Counted from the first letter of the stretch, positions 29,454 through 41,492 are shown. The stretch is DNA of 53,806 nt from Rhodococcus sp. IEGM 1379 (GCF_030056815.1 NZ_JASHKR010000031.1:1-53806); one strand, 5' to 3'. Numbers and translations are program-made. Notes: generated by a model from the sequence alone, not told the origin.

Positions 29454-29601
29454 GAGGCAAATAAGCATCGGTGCGCCAGTTCAGCGGCCAGACCCCGGTC
29501 GAAACTCTTTCTACACGCAAAGGAGTCACGCGTGGGGTCGGCGCGCTGTTACTGATGGTGCAATTGTTACCGAAGTCTAGGTTTACGTCATTCCTTGAAC
29601 G

Positions 29602-29652
29602 CACAAGTGCCGCTCCGATCTCCTTTTTCGGGAGTCCGGAACGGCACGTGTG
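29602..29652 (-). terminator. Hairpin terminator downstream of fbpA-type gene
   Basis: Two 16-base arms (29602-29617 and 29637-29652) pair with two mismatches, and an inner CTCC/GGAG stem closes a T-rich loop. It sits 18 bases after the stop of the minus-strand mycolyltransferase gene. There is no clear T-run after the stem. Confidence 0.6.
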
Positions 29653-29669
29653 AAGTGACTAAGTCACGA

Positions 29670-30680
29670 TCACCAAGCGTTCATGGTGTCGAGAATCTGA
29701 TTGCGAGCCTTGAACAGTTCCTCTGACCAGTAGGCCCACATGTGGGTTCCGTTGGAGGGGAAGCTGTAGGTGGCCGGAATGCCGAGCGTGTTCATCCGGA
29801 CCTGGAAAGCACGGGTGTTTGCCAGTGCAAGTGCCTCGAGGCCCATGGCGTTTGCCGTGTTGTAGTAACCGACCAAGCCCTTGGGGTTGTCGTACTTGCC
29901 GGTCAGACCGCTAGCTGCCGAGATGTACATCGACAAGCCCTTCAGGCGCGGAGCGAAGACGAACGGATCGTTACGCAACCAAGCCGGGCTCCACGGGGGT
30001 CCCCACATGGAGTCGACGTTGAAACGACCGGCATCGAGCATTGCGACGCGGATGGCTTCACGCATACCGGGAGCCGAGATGTTCAGGTAACCCGACAGCG
30101 AGCCGGCAAACTTGAACTGATCGCGATGGTAGGCGGCGAGAGTCAGTGCAGCACTGCCACCCATCGACAGGCCGAGAACGGCGTTGTTGTTGGGCGAGAC
30201 ACCGTAGTTCGCGAGGAAGTTCGGCAGCTCTTCCGTGAGGAAGGTTTCCCACTTGTAGGTCATCGGCTGACCGTTGAAGTTCGAGGGCGCGTACCAGTCG
30301 CTGTAGAAGCTGGACTGTCCACCGACGGGCATCACCAAGGTGATGTTGTCGTTGCGGTACTGCTCGAGCGCGTTGGTCTCGAAGGTCCACGCGTTGGCGT
30401 CGTCACGAGCACGAAGGCCGTCGAGCAAGTAGAGAGCCGCGTTTCCGCCGCGTGCGGCCCACTGGACCTGCACCTTGATGTTGCCCATGGTGGAGGGAAC
30501 CCAGAGTTCCTCGAATCCACCCCACGGAGCGGAGTGAGCGGGAGCAGCGTGCGCGGGAGCAGCGGTAGCAACAGCGCTACCGGCGATGCCTGCGGCGAGG
30601 GGAAGCACAAGTGCTGCGGCACCGATTGCAAGTGCTCGGTGCTTGAGGCGCTGCGATAGCCCCGTTCTGGCAAAACGCAT
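29670..30680 (-). CDS. fbpA: Ag85-type mycolyltransferase (FbpA-like)
   Basis: 336 residues from ATG 30680. The signal peptide (residues about 1-40) ends ATAAPAHAAPAHS. The mature alpha/beta-hydrolase has FEELWVPSTMGNIKVQVQWA, the substrate-loop LLDGLRARDDANAWTFETN, the nucleophile Ser172 in VLGLSMGGSAALTLA and catalytic His313 in NGTHMWAYWSEELF. It transfers mycolic acid from trehalose monomycolate to arabinogalactan or to a second trehalose monomycolate. It occupies the place of M. tuberculosis fbpA, downstream of aftB, and has no LGFP repeats. It has its own promoter at 30824-30852 and a 5' leader of about 140 bases. Confidence 0.93.
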   Translation of the reverse strand: MRFARTGLSQRLKHRALAIGAAALVLPLAAGIAGSAVATAAPAHAAPAHSAPWGGFEELWVPSTMGNIKVQVQWAARGGNAALYLLDGLRARDDANAWTFETNALEQYRNDNITLVMPVGGQSSFYSDWYAPSNFNGQPMTYKWETFLTEELPNFLANYGVSPNNNAVLGLSMGGSAALTLAAYHRDQFKFAGSLSGYLNISAPGMREAIRVAMLDAGRFNVDSMWGPPWSPAWLRNDPFVFAPRLKGLSMYISAASGLTGKYDNPKGLVGYYNTANAMGLEALALANTRAFQVRMNTLGIPATYSFPSNGTHMWAYWSEELFKARNQILDTMNAW

Positions 30681-30995
30681 GAATACTGCTCTCTCTCTTC
30701 GTCTGCGGCACCGCTCCGGGAGGAGAGATACCGACGGATTCCGTCGGGGAACAGGCTTTTCCGTCAGCCCCGACAATCCGGGCTGGCGGCGGACCTCGTT
30801 CCAAGTCACACTGCGCTCGGTGGACCTTATGTCACAGGTTCCTGCGTGACAAATGGATCTCGGCAACCGAGTCGTTCTTCCCTAGTACTCACCGGAGTGT
30901 TTCGGGTAGGTGAATCGTCTTCGAATACATCGGCGCCGATCAGCGCGGCGTTACAGGATCGCAACACTCGCACCGAAGTTGCGCAGTGATACGCA
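30681..30995. other. Intergenic region upstream of fbpA-type gene
   Basis: 315 bases without a gene. It contains the promoter of the mycolyltransferase (30824-30852) and its long leader, which has a small hairpin around 30749-30760 (CCGACGGATTCCGTCGG area). GTCACA words occur at 30805 and 30831. Nothing recognisable was seen between 30853 and the aftB stop. Confidence 0.55.
30824..30852 (-). promoter_or_regulatory. Promoter of the FbpA-like mycolyltransferase gene
   Basis: On the minus strand, -35 TTGTCA (complement of 30847-30852), a 17-base spacer and -10 TAAGGT (complement of 30824-30829). The spacer contains an inverted repeat, TGTCAC..AGG-AA-CCT-GTGACA on the minus strand (30830-30851), with a two-base asymmetry. 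A repressor or MtrA-like regulator could bind within the promoter. Confidence 0.6.
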
Positions 30996-32921
30996 TCACT
31001 TTGCCGGCTCTGGCGGTACCAAACCACACCTCTGCAATTCGTAGGCCGGCACTCGATCGAAGCGATATTTCGCGAAATCAAATGCCTGCCGGAAGTTCTG
31101 CTTGAACCTCGGCCAGGTGAGCTCACTGCGATACGACGTGAGCAATTCCTGGGTTTCGGGGCAGGTCAGCGCGAGTTTTGCATCCGCCACCCAATCCTCG
31201 TCGAGGAAGTACGGCAGCCACGGACGGACGTCCACCATTCCCGTATCGACTACCACCCAGTCCGCGTACAGGTTCTTGTCGTGACCGATTCGACCGTCTT
31301 CAAGCCTCTCGGTGTGCGCAGCGAGCGGGTACGCCAACCCCATCTGATCGAGAACCCGAACATCGAGTCCGACGTTCATGCTCGTCATACCTAGGTTGAG
31401 GAAGAAGACGACATGCTCGGCCGGCTCAGCGATCGGCCCGGGCGGCGGAACAACGAACCACGAGTTGTAGCTCGGACCGGAGATGAGCAGCCCACCCTCG
31501 GGCGTCGCTGCGATGGTTTCGACCATCGCTCGCATCCGCGGGTAGTCGAGGTAGTCCTCGGCCCGGATCGGATGCGCGTGGCCGGTATTGAGGGCGTAGA
31601 ACGCGCGCTCGTCGACGATGCCCGAGCGTCCGACGACGGATCCTTCGGGCATACCCGTCGTATTGGCCGCGAAGAAGGCCCACACGACGGTCCCGACCCA
31701 CAGCACCGCCGAGATCCCGAACAATGCACTGTCCCGGTTGCGTCCAAATGCCGCGCGAGCCGGAACCCGCAGCGGAATGACGGCCACCGGAACAAGCAGG
31801 CAGAACAGCACGGGAAGCAGAACGCGTCCGTGCATGAAGTCGCCGCCGACGCGGAGCGAGTAGACGCCCAGGATCAGGCCGCTACCGAGCATGAAGGTGA
31901 CGACGGCGCGCGGAGTGCGCAACCACGCCTGCAACCGAACCCACCGCGACCCCGTAGAGCCGTGAGCGGCTTCAGATGCTTCAGGCTTGCGCCCGGTTCG
32001 GCCCGACAAGGCAAAGAGCAGCGCGCCGACCAACAGGAACAGCAGCGGCAGCCACAGAAGATACGGTCCGACGAGGTTCCACAGGTACGCGAAGCCCTGT
32101 GACCACTTGGCGCCACCGGCGTCTTTCGACACCGCGGTGTTGGGGTACGGAAGCCCGTAGTAGCCCATCCGCCAGATTTGATACGCAACCGGAGTCAATC
32201 CCGCGACAACCACGATCATCGCGCGGACTTTCCACGTCAGAGACGCCGACGCGACGATCATCATCAGCGCGAGCGCCCCGGGAATCGCCATCTCCGGGCG
32301 CACCAGGGGTCCGAGTCCGGCGACAAACGAAAGAACCAGAATCGACGATGTCGACGGAACAGATACTGTCGCCCACCGCACCAGGAGCAGCCACAGCAGG
32401 GCGATCCAGAAAATCACCAGGCAGGTCTCGAGTCCGGACGTCGCAAAATCTCGGGCGGGCGGGACTGCGATGTAGACGAGCACTCCGGCGGGAACCAGCA
32501 GAATCGTTCCACCGGTGGTGGGTCGCATTCCGCGGTAGAGGCGGCCGGTTCCGAGCATTGCCAGGACGACGGCAGCGGTCGAGAGCACCAATGCGATTGT
32601 CAGAACAACATATTCGAGGCGGATCTGCGTCAGCCAACCGAACGCGTAGACGATGTACGTCCAGGCGGTACTCGTGTTCGCTTCGACTCGCTCCCCCGCA
32701 TTGAAGACGGGCCCGTTGCCCGCGAGCAGGTTGCGCACCGTTCGCAGGACGATGAGTCCGTCGTCGGCAATCCACCGACGCTCCCACGCTCCCCAGAACA
32801 TGAGGACAGCAGCAAGCACCACCCCGCCGAGGAATACTCGGCTCGAGGTGGTGCGCGGTGCCACGTTGTCGGCGACCGGGTCGGCATTGGTTGCCGACTC
32901 AGACGAGGTAAACAGCGACAC
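30996..32921 (-). CDS. aftB: AftB, terminal beta-(1->2) arabinofuranosyltransferase
   Basis: 641 residues starting with GTG 32921, overlapping the 3' end of ubiA by 23 bases. It is a GT-C membrane enzyme with about ten to eleven helices. The first extracytoplasmic loop carries the Asp pair in RRWIADDGLIVLRTVRNLLA followed by GPVFNAGERVEANTSTAWT, the conserved pattern of AftB. A soluble C-terminal domain follows (from about residue 435). It adds the terminal beta-(1->2) arabinofuranose residues to which mycolates are attached. It is the last gene of the glf-glfT2-PAP2-ubiA-aftB series, as in M. tuberculosis Rv3805c. Confidence 0.95.
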   Translation of the reverse strand: MSLFTSSESATNADPVADNVAPRTTSSRVFLGGVVLAAVLMFWGAWERRWIADDGLIVLRTVRNLLAGNGPVFNAGERVEANTSTAWTYIVYAFGWLTQIRLEYVVLTIALVLSTAAVVLAMLGTGRLYRGMRPTTGGTILLVPAGVLVYIAVPPARDFATSGLETCLVIFWIALLWLLLVRWATVSVPSTSSILVLSFVAGLGPLVRPEMAIPGALALMMIVASASLTWKVRAMIVVVAGLTPVAYQIWRMGYYGLPYPNTAVSKDAGGAKWSQGFAYLWNLVGPYLLWLPLLFLLVGALLFALSGRTGRKPEASEAAHGSTGSRWVRLQAWLRTPRAVVTFMLGSGLILGVYSLRVGGDFMHGRVLLPVLFCLLVPVAVIPLRVPARAAFGRNRDSALFGISAVLWVGTVVWAFFAANTTGMPEGSVVGRSGIVDERAFYALNTGHAHPIRAEDYLDYPRMRAMVETIAATPEGGLLISGPSYNSWFVVPPPGPIAEPAEHVVFFLNLGMTSMNVGLDVRVLDQMGLAYPLAAHTERLEDGRIGHDKNLYADWVVVDTGMVDVRPWLPYFLDEDWVADAKLALTCPETQELLTSYRSELTWPRFKQNFRQAFDFAKYRFDRVPAYELQRCGLVPPEPAK

Positions 32922-33804
32922 CCACTACTCCGATCCACGCAATTGCGAGGAATTGCAGCACCCGGTCTCCGAGCGCGATTTCCTCAGGCTCACCGGCTTC
33001 TCCGCCGTCGACGTCCACCGCGTAACGAAGCACGGCGACAACAAACGGAACCATCGAGATGGCGTACCAGTTGGTGCCCTTGAACGCGTCCTGCTGGAAG
33101 GCCCACAAGCCGTAGCAGAGCACCAACGCCGTTGCTGCCATCGTCCACACGAACCGCAGGTAGGTCATGGTGTAGCTCTCGAGCGACTTGCGAATCTTGG
33201 CACCCGTACGTTCAGCCAGTTTCAGTTCGGCGTACCGCTTTCCGGCTGCCATGAAGAGCGAACCGAATGCCATCATGAGCAGGAACCATTGCGAAAGTTC
33301 GATCCCGGCTGCCACGCCGCCGGCAATAGCCCGCAGCAGGAATCCGGACGACACGATGCAGATATCGATGACGGCCTGATGCTTCAAGCCGAAGCAGTAG
33401 GCGAGCTGAACAGCGATGTAAATGCCCATGACCACGGCGAGCTGCCAATTGGCCAGGAATGACAGCGCAATCGAACCGGTCAGCAGTACCAGTGCCATCG
33501 CGTAGGCGATGTTGACAGGCAGAACTCCGGCCGCGATGGGACGGAAACGCTTGGTCGGGTGCGCGCGATCTGCTTCGACGTCCATCGCGTCGTTCACCAG
33601 GTAGATGCCCGATGCTGCCATGCAGAACACGACGAATGCCAAAGCGACGGGCAGCAGCACGTCGGTCTCGGTGGCTGTACCGGCCGCGATGGGCGCTGCC
33701 AGTACAAGAACGTTCTTGACCCACTGGCGTGGGCGGAGCGCCTTGACGATGCCGGCGGGCAGGGACTTAGGGGGTCCGCTGACAGTGGCCGCTTCCTCGC
33801 TCAT
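32899..33804 (-). CDS. ubiA: Decaprenyl-phosphate phosphoribosyltransferase (UbiA, Rv3806c type)
   Basis: 301 residues (302 in M. tuberculosis), a UbiA-superfamily integral membrane prenyltransferase. The first Asp-rich motif is NDAMDVEADRAHPTKRFRPI (NDxxDxxxD), which binds phosphoribosyl pyrophosphate with magnesium. The second is around DICIVSSGFLLRAIAGGVAA. It makes decaprenylphosphoryl-5-phosphoribose, the first committed precursor of the arabinose donor that DprE1/DprE2 finish. The ATG overlaps the stop of the upstream phosphatase gene in ATGA. That phosphatase may remove the 5-phosphate from the product. Confidence 0.96.
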   Translation of the reverse strand: MSEEAATVSGPPKSLPAGIVKALRPRQWVKNVLVLAAPIAAGTATETDVLLPVALAFVVFCMAASGIYLVNDAMDVEADRAHPTKRFRPIAAGVLPVNIAYAMALVLLTGSIALSFLANWQLAVVMGIYIAVQLAYCFGLKHQAVIDICIVSSGFLLRAIAGGVAAGIELSQWFLLMMAFGSLFMAAGKRYAELKLAERTGAKIRKSLESYTMTYLRFVWTMAATALVLCYGLWAFQQDAFKGTNWYAISMVPFVVAVLRYAVDVDGGEAGEPEEIALGDRVLQFLAIAWIGVVGVAVYLV

Positions 33805-34299
33805 TTTTCTCCAAATTTCTGTTCGACCTTGCGCACTACTGCCGCGGATGCGGCGCCCAGTGCCGCACCGGCGAGCACGTCGGTCGGGTAATGAACTCCC
33901 AGAACCAGACGCGAGAGCATCATCGGGGGCACCAGCAACGCCGGTAAGGGTAGCCCGGTGAGGCGACCGATCAAGACAGCCGCCGCCGCGGTCGAGGTTG
34001 CGTGCGAGGACGGGAAGCTCAGCTTGCTCGGCACCGCGACGTTGACCTGCACCGACGGATCGGACGGGCGCTTACGCCGAACGACACGCTTGATGACGAC
34101 GGACGCAGCGTGCGCGCCGAAAGCACCGACGGCTGCGCCGGCCCATTCGCGTCGACGGGGTTTGTCCACGGCAGCGCCGACGGCAGCGATCGCGATCCAG
34201 CCGAGGGAGTGCTCACCGAAGTGCGACATCCCGCGGGCAACCTTGACTGCTCCCGGAATCTGTCCGACTGTGGACTGAATTCCGGCCAGAATCTTGACT

Positions 34300-34319
<20 letters not shown>
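33801..34319 (-). CDS. PAP2-family phosphatase (Rv3807c homologue)
   Basis: 172 residues with the three PAP2 motifs: KRVVRRKRPS, PSSHATSTA and SRLVLGVHYPTDVLAGA, whose two His and Arg form the active site. Several hydrophobic helices make it a membrane enzyme. Its place between glfT2 and ubiA matches M. tuberculosis Rv3807c, proposed to dephosphorylate decaprenylphosphoryl-5-phosphoribose. It starts at GTG 34319, overlapping the glfT2 end by 20 bases, and ends in the ATGA shared with ubiA. Confidence 0.92.
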
Positions 34320-37463
<3,144 letters not shown>

Positions 37464-37548
37464 TTAGCAGTCGTGATCACACCCACCGCCATGCATGCCG
37501 CGGAACCGAGGTCGGGTCGGGTACGTCCAGGCTCCATTATTAGTTGGA

Positions 37549-37579
37549 TTGCCAATCATTGTCTTGCCAATAATTGGCA
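37549..37579. promoter_or_regulatory. TTGCCAAT repeats and 15-bp palindrome, candidate operator
   Basis: TTGCCAAT occurs at 37549 and 37564, 15 bases apart. The second copy is the left arm of the perfect palindrome TGCCAAT-A-ATTGGCA (37565-37579), and the first lies in a weaker TTGG-N4-CCAA palindrome. The sites lie 58-88 bases upstream of the dioxygenase start. This is the size and symmetry of MarR-family operators. Confidence 0.55.
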
Positions 37580-37636
37580 TCTCTGTTTACATGGTCCTGA
37601 ACCCGGATTCATCCGACCTACTCAGGGAGCGCAACT

Positions 37637-38557
37637 GTGATCCAGGAACTGTCGTACATCGGCATCGCATCACCGAGGGCGGAAGAATGGAGGACGTACG
37701 GAACGGAACTCCTGGGCGGCAAGCTCGCCTCCGACGGCTCCGACGGCTCAATCCGACTTGCAGTCGACGACATCAACTACCGAATCGCGATACACCCTGG
37801 CATGGAGGACGAATTCCTTTATGCCGGTTGGGGAATGGCGAATGAAACTGATCTTCGATCCTTCGCCGATCACCTCACCCGAAGCGGCGTCACCGTACAG
37901 TCCGGCGATTCCGAGCTACTGAGGGAGCGACAAGTTGCCGAGTTGGTGTGGTTCACCGATCCCTGGGGAATCCGCCACGAATTGTCGTGGGGCAAGGCTG
38001 CGACACCCTTGTCATTCACACCCGGACGGGCAATGCGCGGCGGCTTCGTGACCGGAGATCAAGGCCTCGGCCACATCGTCCTACAGGTTCCCGACATCGA
38101 ACTGGCCAACCAGTTCTACGCCGACGTTCTCGGATTCCGCCTGTCCGATCGGATCACCGATGATCGCTTCACCGTGCGGTTCTACCACGTCAACGGCCGG
38201 CACCACTCGCTGGCTTTGCATGAATTCCCAGGTCATGTGGGGTTCAACCACCTCATGCTCGAGGTCGAGCAATTCGATGATCTGGGACGACTGATCGACC
38301 TACTCGATGCCCACAACACGGAAACAATGCAGACACTCGGGCGCCACACCAACGATCTGATGACGTCGACATACATCGGAAGCCCGTCGGGGCTTCAGAT
38401 CGAGTACGGATACGGCGGCCTCACGATCGACGACCTGAGCTGGGTGGCGCGTACCTACAACCAACCGAGTTACTGGGGCCACAAGCGCCCGGCGAACACA
38501 CGCTCCCGGATACCCGGAATCGTCAAGCCCGTGGAGATCACTCCGACGGGCGCATGA
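37637..38557 (+). CDS. VOC-superfamily extradiol ring-cleavage dioxygenase
   Basis: 306 residues from GTG 37637 with AGGGAG upstream. Two tandem vicinal-oxygen-chelate domains, as in 2,3-dihydroxybiphenyl 1,2-dioxygenase (BphC) type I enzymes. The catalytic domain offers the expected iron ligands: His in GLGHIVLQVPD, His in VGFNHLMLEVEQ and Glu in GLQIEYGYGG. It should open a catechol-type ring meta to the hydroxyls. No other aromatic pathway genes adjoin it, so the substrate is open. It is convergent with and overlaps by 20 bases a MarR regulator, probably its repressor. Confidence 0.88.
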   Translation: MIQELSYIGIASPRAEEWRTYGTELLGGKLASDGSDGSIRLAVDDINYRIAIHPGMEDEFLYAGWGMANETDLRSFADHLTRSGVTVQSGDSELLRERQVAELVWFTDPWGIRHELSWGKAATPLSFTPGRAMRGGFVTGDQGLGHIVLQVPDIELANQFYADVLGFRLSDRITDDRFTVRFYHVNGRHHSLALHEFPGHVGFNHLMLEVEQFDDLGRLIDLLDAHNTETMQTLGRHTNDLMTSTYIGSPSGLQIEYGYGGLTIDDLSWVARTYNQPSYWGHKRPANTRSRIPGIVKPVEITPTGA

Positions 38558-38987
38558 GCTTGGCCAGCCATTCCGTCAGCGACTGGCGGTCCTGCTCCGT
38601 CAACTCCCCGAAAATTATTGCTTCCAGCGCGTCGAGCGCCGCGTCTCCCTCGCGCAATTTCTCGATACCAGCGTCGGTCACAGTGACTACCTGTCGACGC
38701 CTATCGGCTCGATCACGTTCACGCACAACGTATTCCGACTCTTGCAAGGTGTCGAGATAGGCGACGATATCGCCGGGATCAACCACGACGCGCGACGCGA
38801 GTTCTTTCTGATGACAAGGTCCGAGCTCATGGAGCGTGCTCAGAATGGCGTGGTGGTTGGGAAGCAATCCGACTTCCGATAACGCGTCTGCATACGACTG
38901 TCGCACTCGTAGTGCCGCTTTGACCAGGCCGTATCCGATCCGGCCGGATAGAAGTCGGCTGGGAGGGGTCGCCTCGATCGCGGTCAT
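38538..38987 (-). CDS. MarR-family transcriptional regulator
   Basis: 149 residues with a winged helix-turn-helix: HAILSTLHELGPCHQKELAS then VVDPGDIVAYLDTLQESEYV, followed by the wing RERDRADRRRQVVTVTDAG. Helices at both ends form the dimer interface. A -10 TAGAAT six bases before the ATG suggests a leaderless mRNA. Its 3' end overlaps that of the dioxygenase gene. It may bind the palindrome at 37565-37579, which would make it a phenolic-compound-responsive repressor; that is inferred from position only. Confidence 0.88.
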   Translation of the reverse strand: MTAIEATPPSRLLSGRIGYGLVKAALRVRQSYADALSEVGLLPNHHAILSTLHELGPCHQKELASRVVVDPGDIVAYLDTLQESEYVVRERDRADRRRQVVTVTDAGIEKLREGDAALDALEAIIFGELTEQDRQSLTEWLAKLMRPSE

Positions 38988-38993
38988 CGACCC

Positions 38994-38999
38994 ATTCTA
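38994..38999 (-). promoter_or_regulatory. -10 element for leaderless marR start
   Basis: On the minus strand TAGAAT (five of six matches to TATAAT) lies six bases before the ATG at 38987, too close for a leader with a ribosome site. A matching -35 is not clear. Confidence 0.45.
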
Positions 39000-39006
39000 G
39001 GTGCGA

Positions 39007-39050
39007 GCAAAAAGTAGGCCCGGCATAGAACTGGCCGGACCTACTTTTGC
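39007..39050 (-). terminator. Hairpin terminator after the acyl-CoA dehydrogenase gene
   Basis: AAAAGTAGG-C-CCGGC (39010-39024) pairs with GCCGG-A-CCTACTTTT (39034-39048), one mismatch, 9-base loop. On the minus strand it ends in a run of T. It lies 15 bases past the stop of the minus-strand acyl-CoA dehydrogenase gene. Confidence 0.75.
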
Positions 39051-39064
39051 CGTTCTGCGAGTTG

Positions 39065-40216
39065 CTACAAGCTCTTCGCGATGATGCCCTTCATCACTTC
39101 GTTGGCACCGGCGTAGATCTTCTGCACGCGGGAGTCCTCGTACATGCGCGCGATCGGGTATTCACGCATGTATCCGTAGCCGCCGTAGAGCTGAACGCAC
39201 CGGTCGACGATGGCGCACTGCTGCTCGGTGAGCCAGTACTTGACCATCGCGGCGTCGGAACCGTCCAGTTCACCCTTGAGGTGATCCTCGATGCAACTGT
39301 CGAGGAAAACACGGCAGGTGCGGGTAATGGTCTGGCATTCAGCCAACTCGAAGGCCGTGTTCTGGAACTCGAAGAGGCTGTGCCCGAACGCTTGTCGCGC
39401 CTTCGTGTAGGCCACCGTCTCTTCGACTGCGCGTTCCATGGTGCCGATGGCCTGCGCGCCGATGATGAGGCGTTCCTGCACCAACTGCGCCATCAACTGT
39501 CCGAAGCCGAGGCCCTCGGACTCGCCCAGGAGATTCGAGACGGGAACGCGTACGTCGGTGAAGGAAAGTTCCGACGTGTCGGCTCCGTGCTGGCCGACCT
39601 TGTCCAGGACTCGGCCGACGGCAAAGCCTTCGCAGTCACGCAGGTCGACGATCAGGAGTGAGACGCCCTTGGCACCGGCCTTGGGATCGGTCTTCACGGC
39701 GAGGACGATCATGTCGGCACTGCCACCGTTGGTGATGAAGGTCTTGGACCCGTTCACCACGTAGTGGTCGCCGTCCCGGATGGCCGAGGTCGTGATGGCT
39801 TTGAGGTCGGAACCGGTGCCGGGCTCGGTCATGCCGATGGCGCCCAGGATCTCGCCCGTCGCCATGCCCGGCAGCCACGCCTGTTTCTGCTCCTCGTTGC
39901 CGTACTCGAGGACGTAGTGGGCGACGATTCCGCTGTGTACGGAGTTACCAAGCGCGTAGTCGCCGCAGTATCCCTGCGCCTCGAAGATCGCGAGGTCGTG
40001 CGCGAATGTTCCACCGCCCCCGCCGTATTCCTCGGGGATGGAGCAGCACAGGAGTCCGAGCTTGCCGGCTTCGAGCCACACGGAGCGGTCGACGCGATGC
40101 TGCGCGTCCCACTGCTCGCGCTTGGCAATCAGTTCACGATCGAAGAATCCGCGGGCCAGTTCGGCCACAGCGGTGATCTCGTCGTCGTACCACGACGGCT
40201 TGCGCTTGGTCGCCAT
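39065..40216 (-). CDS. Acyl-CoA dehydrogenase
   Basis: 383 residues from ATG 40216, two bases after the thiolase stop. Typical FAD-dependent dehydrogenase: N-terminal helical domain, middle beta domain (GAIGMTEPGTGSDLKAITT, FITNGGSADMIVL) and C-terminal helices (QLYGGYGYMREYPIARMYED). The usual late Glu of medium-chain enzymes is replaced in KIYAGANEVM. A Glu in LVQERLIIGAQ is at the position used as base by isovaleryl-CoA and long-chain dehydrogenases, so the enzyme probably belongs to that branch. It makes enoyl-CoA in beta-oxidation or branched-chain catabolism. It is co-transcribed with the thiolase. Confidence 0.93.
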   Translation of the reverse strand: MATKRKPSWYDDEITAVAELARGFFDRELIAKREQWDAQHRVDRSVWLEAGKLGLLCCSIPEEYGGGGGTFAHDLAIFEAQGYCGDYALGNSVHSGIVAHYVLEYGNEEQKQAWLPGMATGEILGAIGMTEPGTGSDLKAITTSAIRDGDHYVVNGSKTFITNGGSADMIVLAVKTDPKAGAKGVSLLIVDLRDCEGFAVGRVLDKVGQHGADTSELSFTDVRVPVSNLLGESEGLGFGQLMAQLVQERLIIGAQAIGTMERAVEETVAYTKARQAFGHSLFEFQNTAFELAECQTITRTCRVFLDSCIEDHLKGELDGSDAAMVKYWLTEQQCAIVDRCVQLYGGYGYMREYPIARMYEDSRVQKIYAGANEVMKGIIAKSL

Positions 40217-40218
40217 GA

Positions 40219-41400
40219 TCAGACTCGCTTCAGCAGTGCTGCGAGTGCCTGGCCGCCGCCGATGCACATAGTGACGATGCCGTATTCGAGGTCGTTGCGA
40301 ACCATGTCGCGTGCCGCGCGCAGGGTCAGGATGGCGCCGGTGGCGCCGACGGGGTGGCCGAGCGCGATAGCTCCGCCGTACGGGTTGGTCTTCTCCGGGT
40401 CGAGGCCGGCGTCACGGATGACGGCGATGGCCTGCGAGGCGAAGGCTTCGTTGACCTCGGCGATTCCGATGTCGGCCGGGCTCAGTCCGGTCTGCTCGAA
40501 CAGCTTCTTCAGGGCCAGGACGGGTGCGTAACCCATCAGAGCCGGGTCCATGGCTGCAGTCGTGACGGCTTCGAGGGTGACCAGTCCGGTCAGTCCGCGC
40601 TCGGCAGCGGCAGTGCCGGTGGCGAGTACCAATACGCCGGCGCCGTCGTTGATTCCCGACGCGTTGCCGGCGGTGACGGATCCGCCTTCTTCGAATGCGG
40701 GGCGCAGTTTCGCGAGGGTTTCCATCGTGGTGCCGGGCTTGGGGTGCTCGTCCTCGGTGACGGTGACTGAGCGTCGGCCACCGGTTTCGACGGGAGTGAT
40801 TTCCTCGGCGAAGGCGGCCTTCGCGGCGGCAGTGGCTGCGCGACGCTGTGATTCGACGGCAAATTCGTCCTGCTGCTCACGGCTGACGCCGTACTTGCGG
40901 GCGACGGCTTCGGCAGTGCGGCCCATGTGGGCGTTGCTGAACGGGTCGGTGAGCATCGCGACGGTGCCGTCGACGAGGCTGCGGTCGCCCAGCTTGTAAC
41001 CGGAGCGGGCCGCAAAATCGTAGAAGGGCATGCGGGACATGCTCTCGTCGCCGCCCGCGAGGGTGACGGCGGCGCTGCCCCAGCGCATCTGCTGAGCGGC
41101 AGACCAGACGGCCTGCAGGCCACTGCCGCAGAGGCGGTTGACGGTGTAGGCGGGAACGTTCTCGGGCAGACCGGCAGCGATGCCGACGCGGCGTGCGTTG
41201 TAGGCGTCGGGGCCGACCTGGCCGATGCAGCCCATGACGACCTCGTCGATGTCCTCGGCGGCAACTCCGGCGCGGTTCAGTGCAGCTTTCGCTGCGGTGG
41301 CGCCCAGCTCGTGTGCGGGGACGTCTTTGAAGACGCCGCCGAAGCTACCTACGGGGGTACGAGCCCCGTCGACGATGACGATCGGTTCGGGAGTAGTCAT
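40219..41400 (-). CDS. Acetyl-CoA acetyltransferase (thiolase)
   Basis: 393 residues. The nucleophile Cys91 lies in VNRLCGSGLQAVWSA, the His in GGAIALGHPVGATGA and the second Cys in VTMCIGGGQALAAL; NEAFA is also present, so all thiolase active-site loops are there. It either cleaves 3-ketoacyl-CoA or condenses two acetyl-CoA. With the acyl-CoA dehydrogenase two bases downstream it forms a small fatty-acid or branched-acid degradation operon. No hydratase or hydroxyacyl dehydrogenase adjoins it. Confidence 0.95.
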   Translation of the reverse strand: MTTPEPIVIVDGARTPVGSFGGVFKDVPAHELGATAAKAALNRAGVAAEDIDEVVMGCIGQVGPDAYNARRVGIAAGLPENVPAYTVNRLCGSGLQAVWSAAQQMRWGSAAVTLAGGDESMSRMPFYDFAARSGYKLGDRSLVDGTVAMLTDPFSNAHMGRTAEAVARKYGVSREQQDEFAVESQRRAATAAAKAAFAEEITPVETGGRRSVTVTEDEHPKPGTTMETLAKLRPAFEEGGSVTAGNASGINDGAGVLVLATGTAAAERGLTGLVTLEAVTTAAMDPALMGYAPVLALKKLFEQTGLSPADIGIAEVNEAFASQAIAVIRDAGLDPEKTNPYGGAIALGHPVGATGAILTLRAARDMVRNDLEYGIVTMCIGGGQALAALLKRV

Positions 41401-41492
41401 GGGTTGTCCTCATCTGCTGAGCGCGAAGCGCGATTCTCTGTCCGTCGCCGATACTAGGACAAAAGAAGTATTTCGCAGATGAGGACGATCGT

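Larger units (their letters stand above)
29354..29669. other. Intergenic region between the two mycolyltransferase genes
   Basis: 316 bases without a gene. From the upstream (right) side it holds the terminator of the first mycolyltransferase gene (29602-29652), an AT-richer stretch (29540-29600) that may contain the promoter of the LGFP gene, and five short tandem repeats (29386-29453). Confidence 0.6.
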
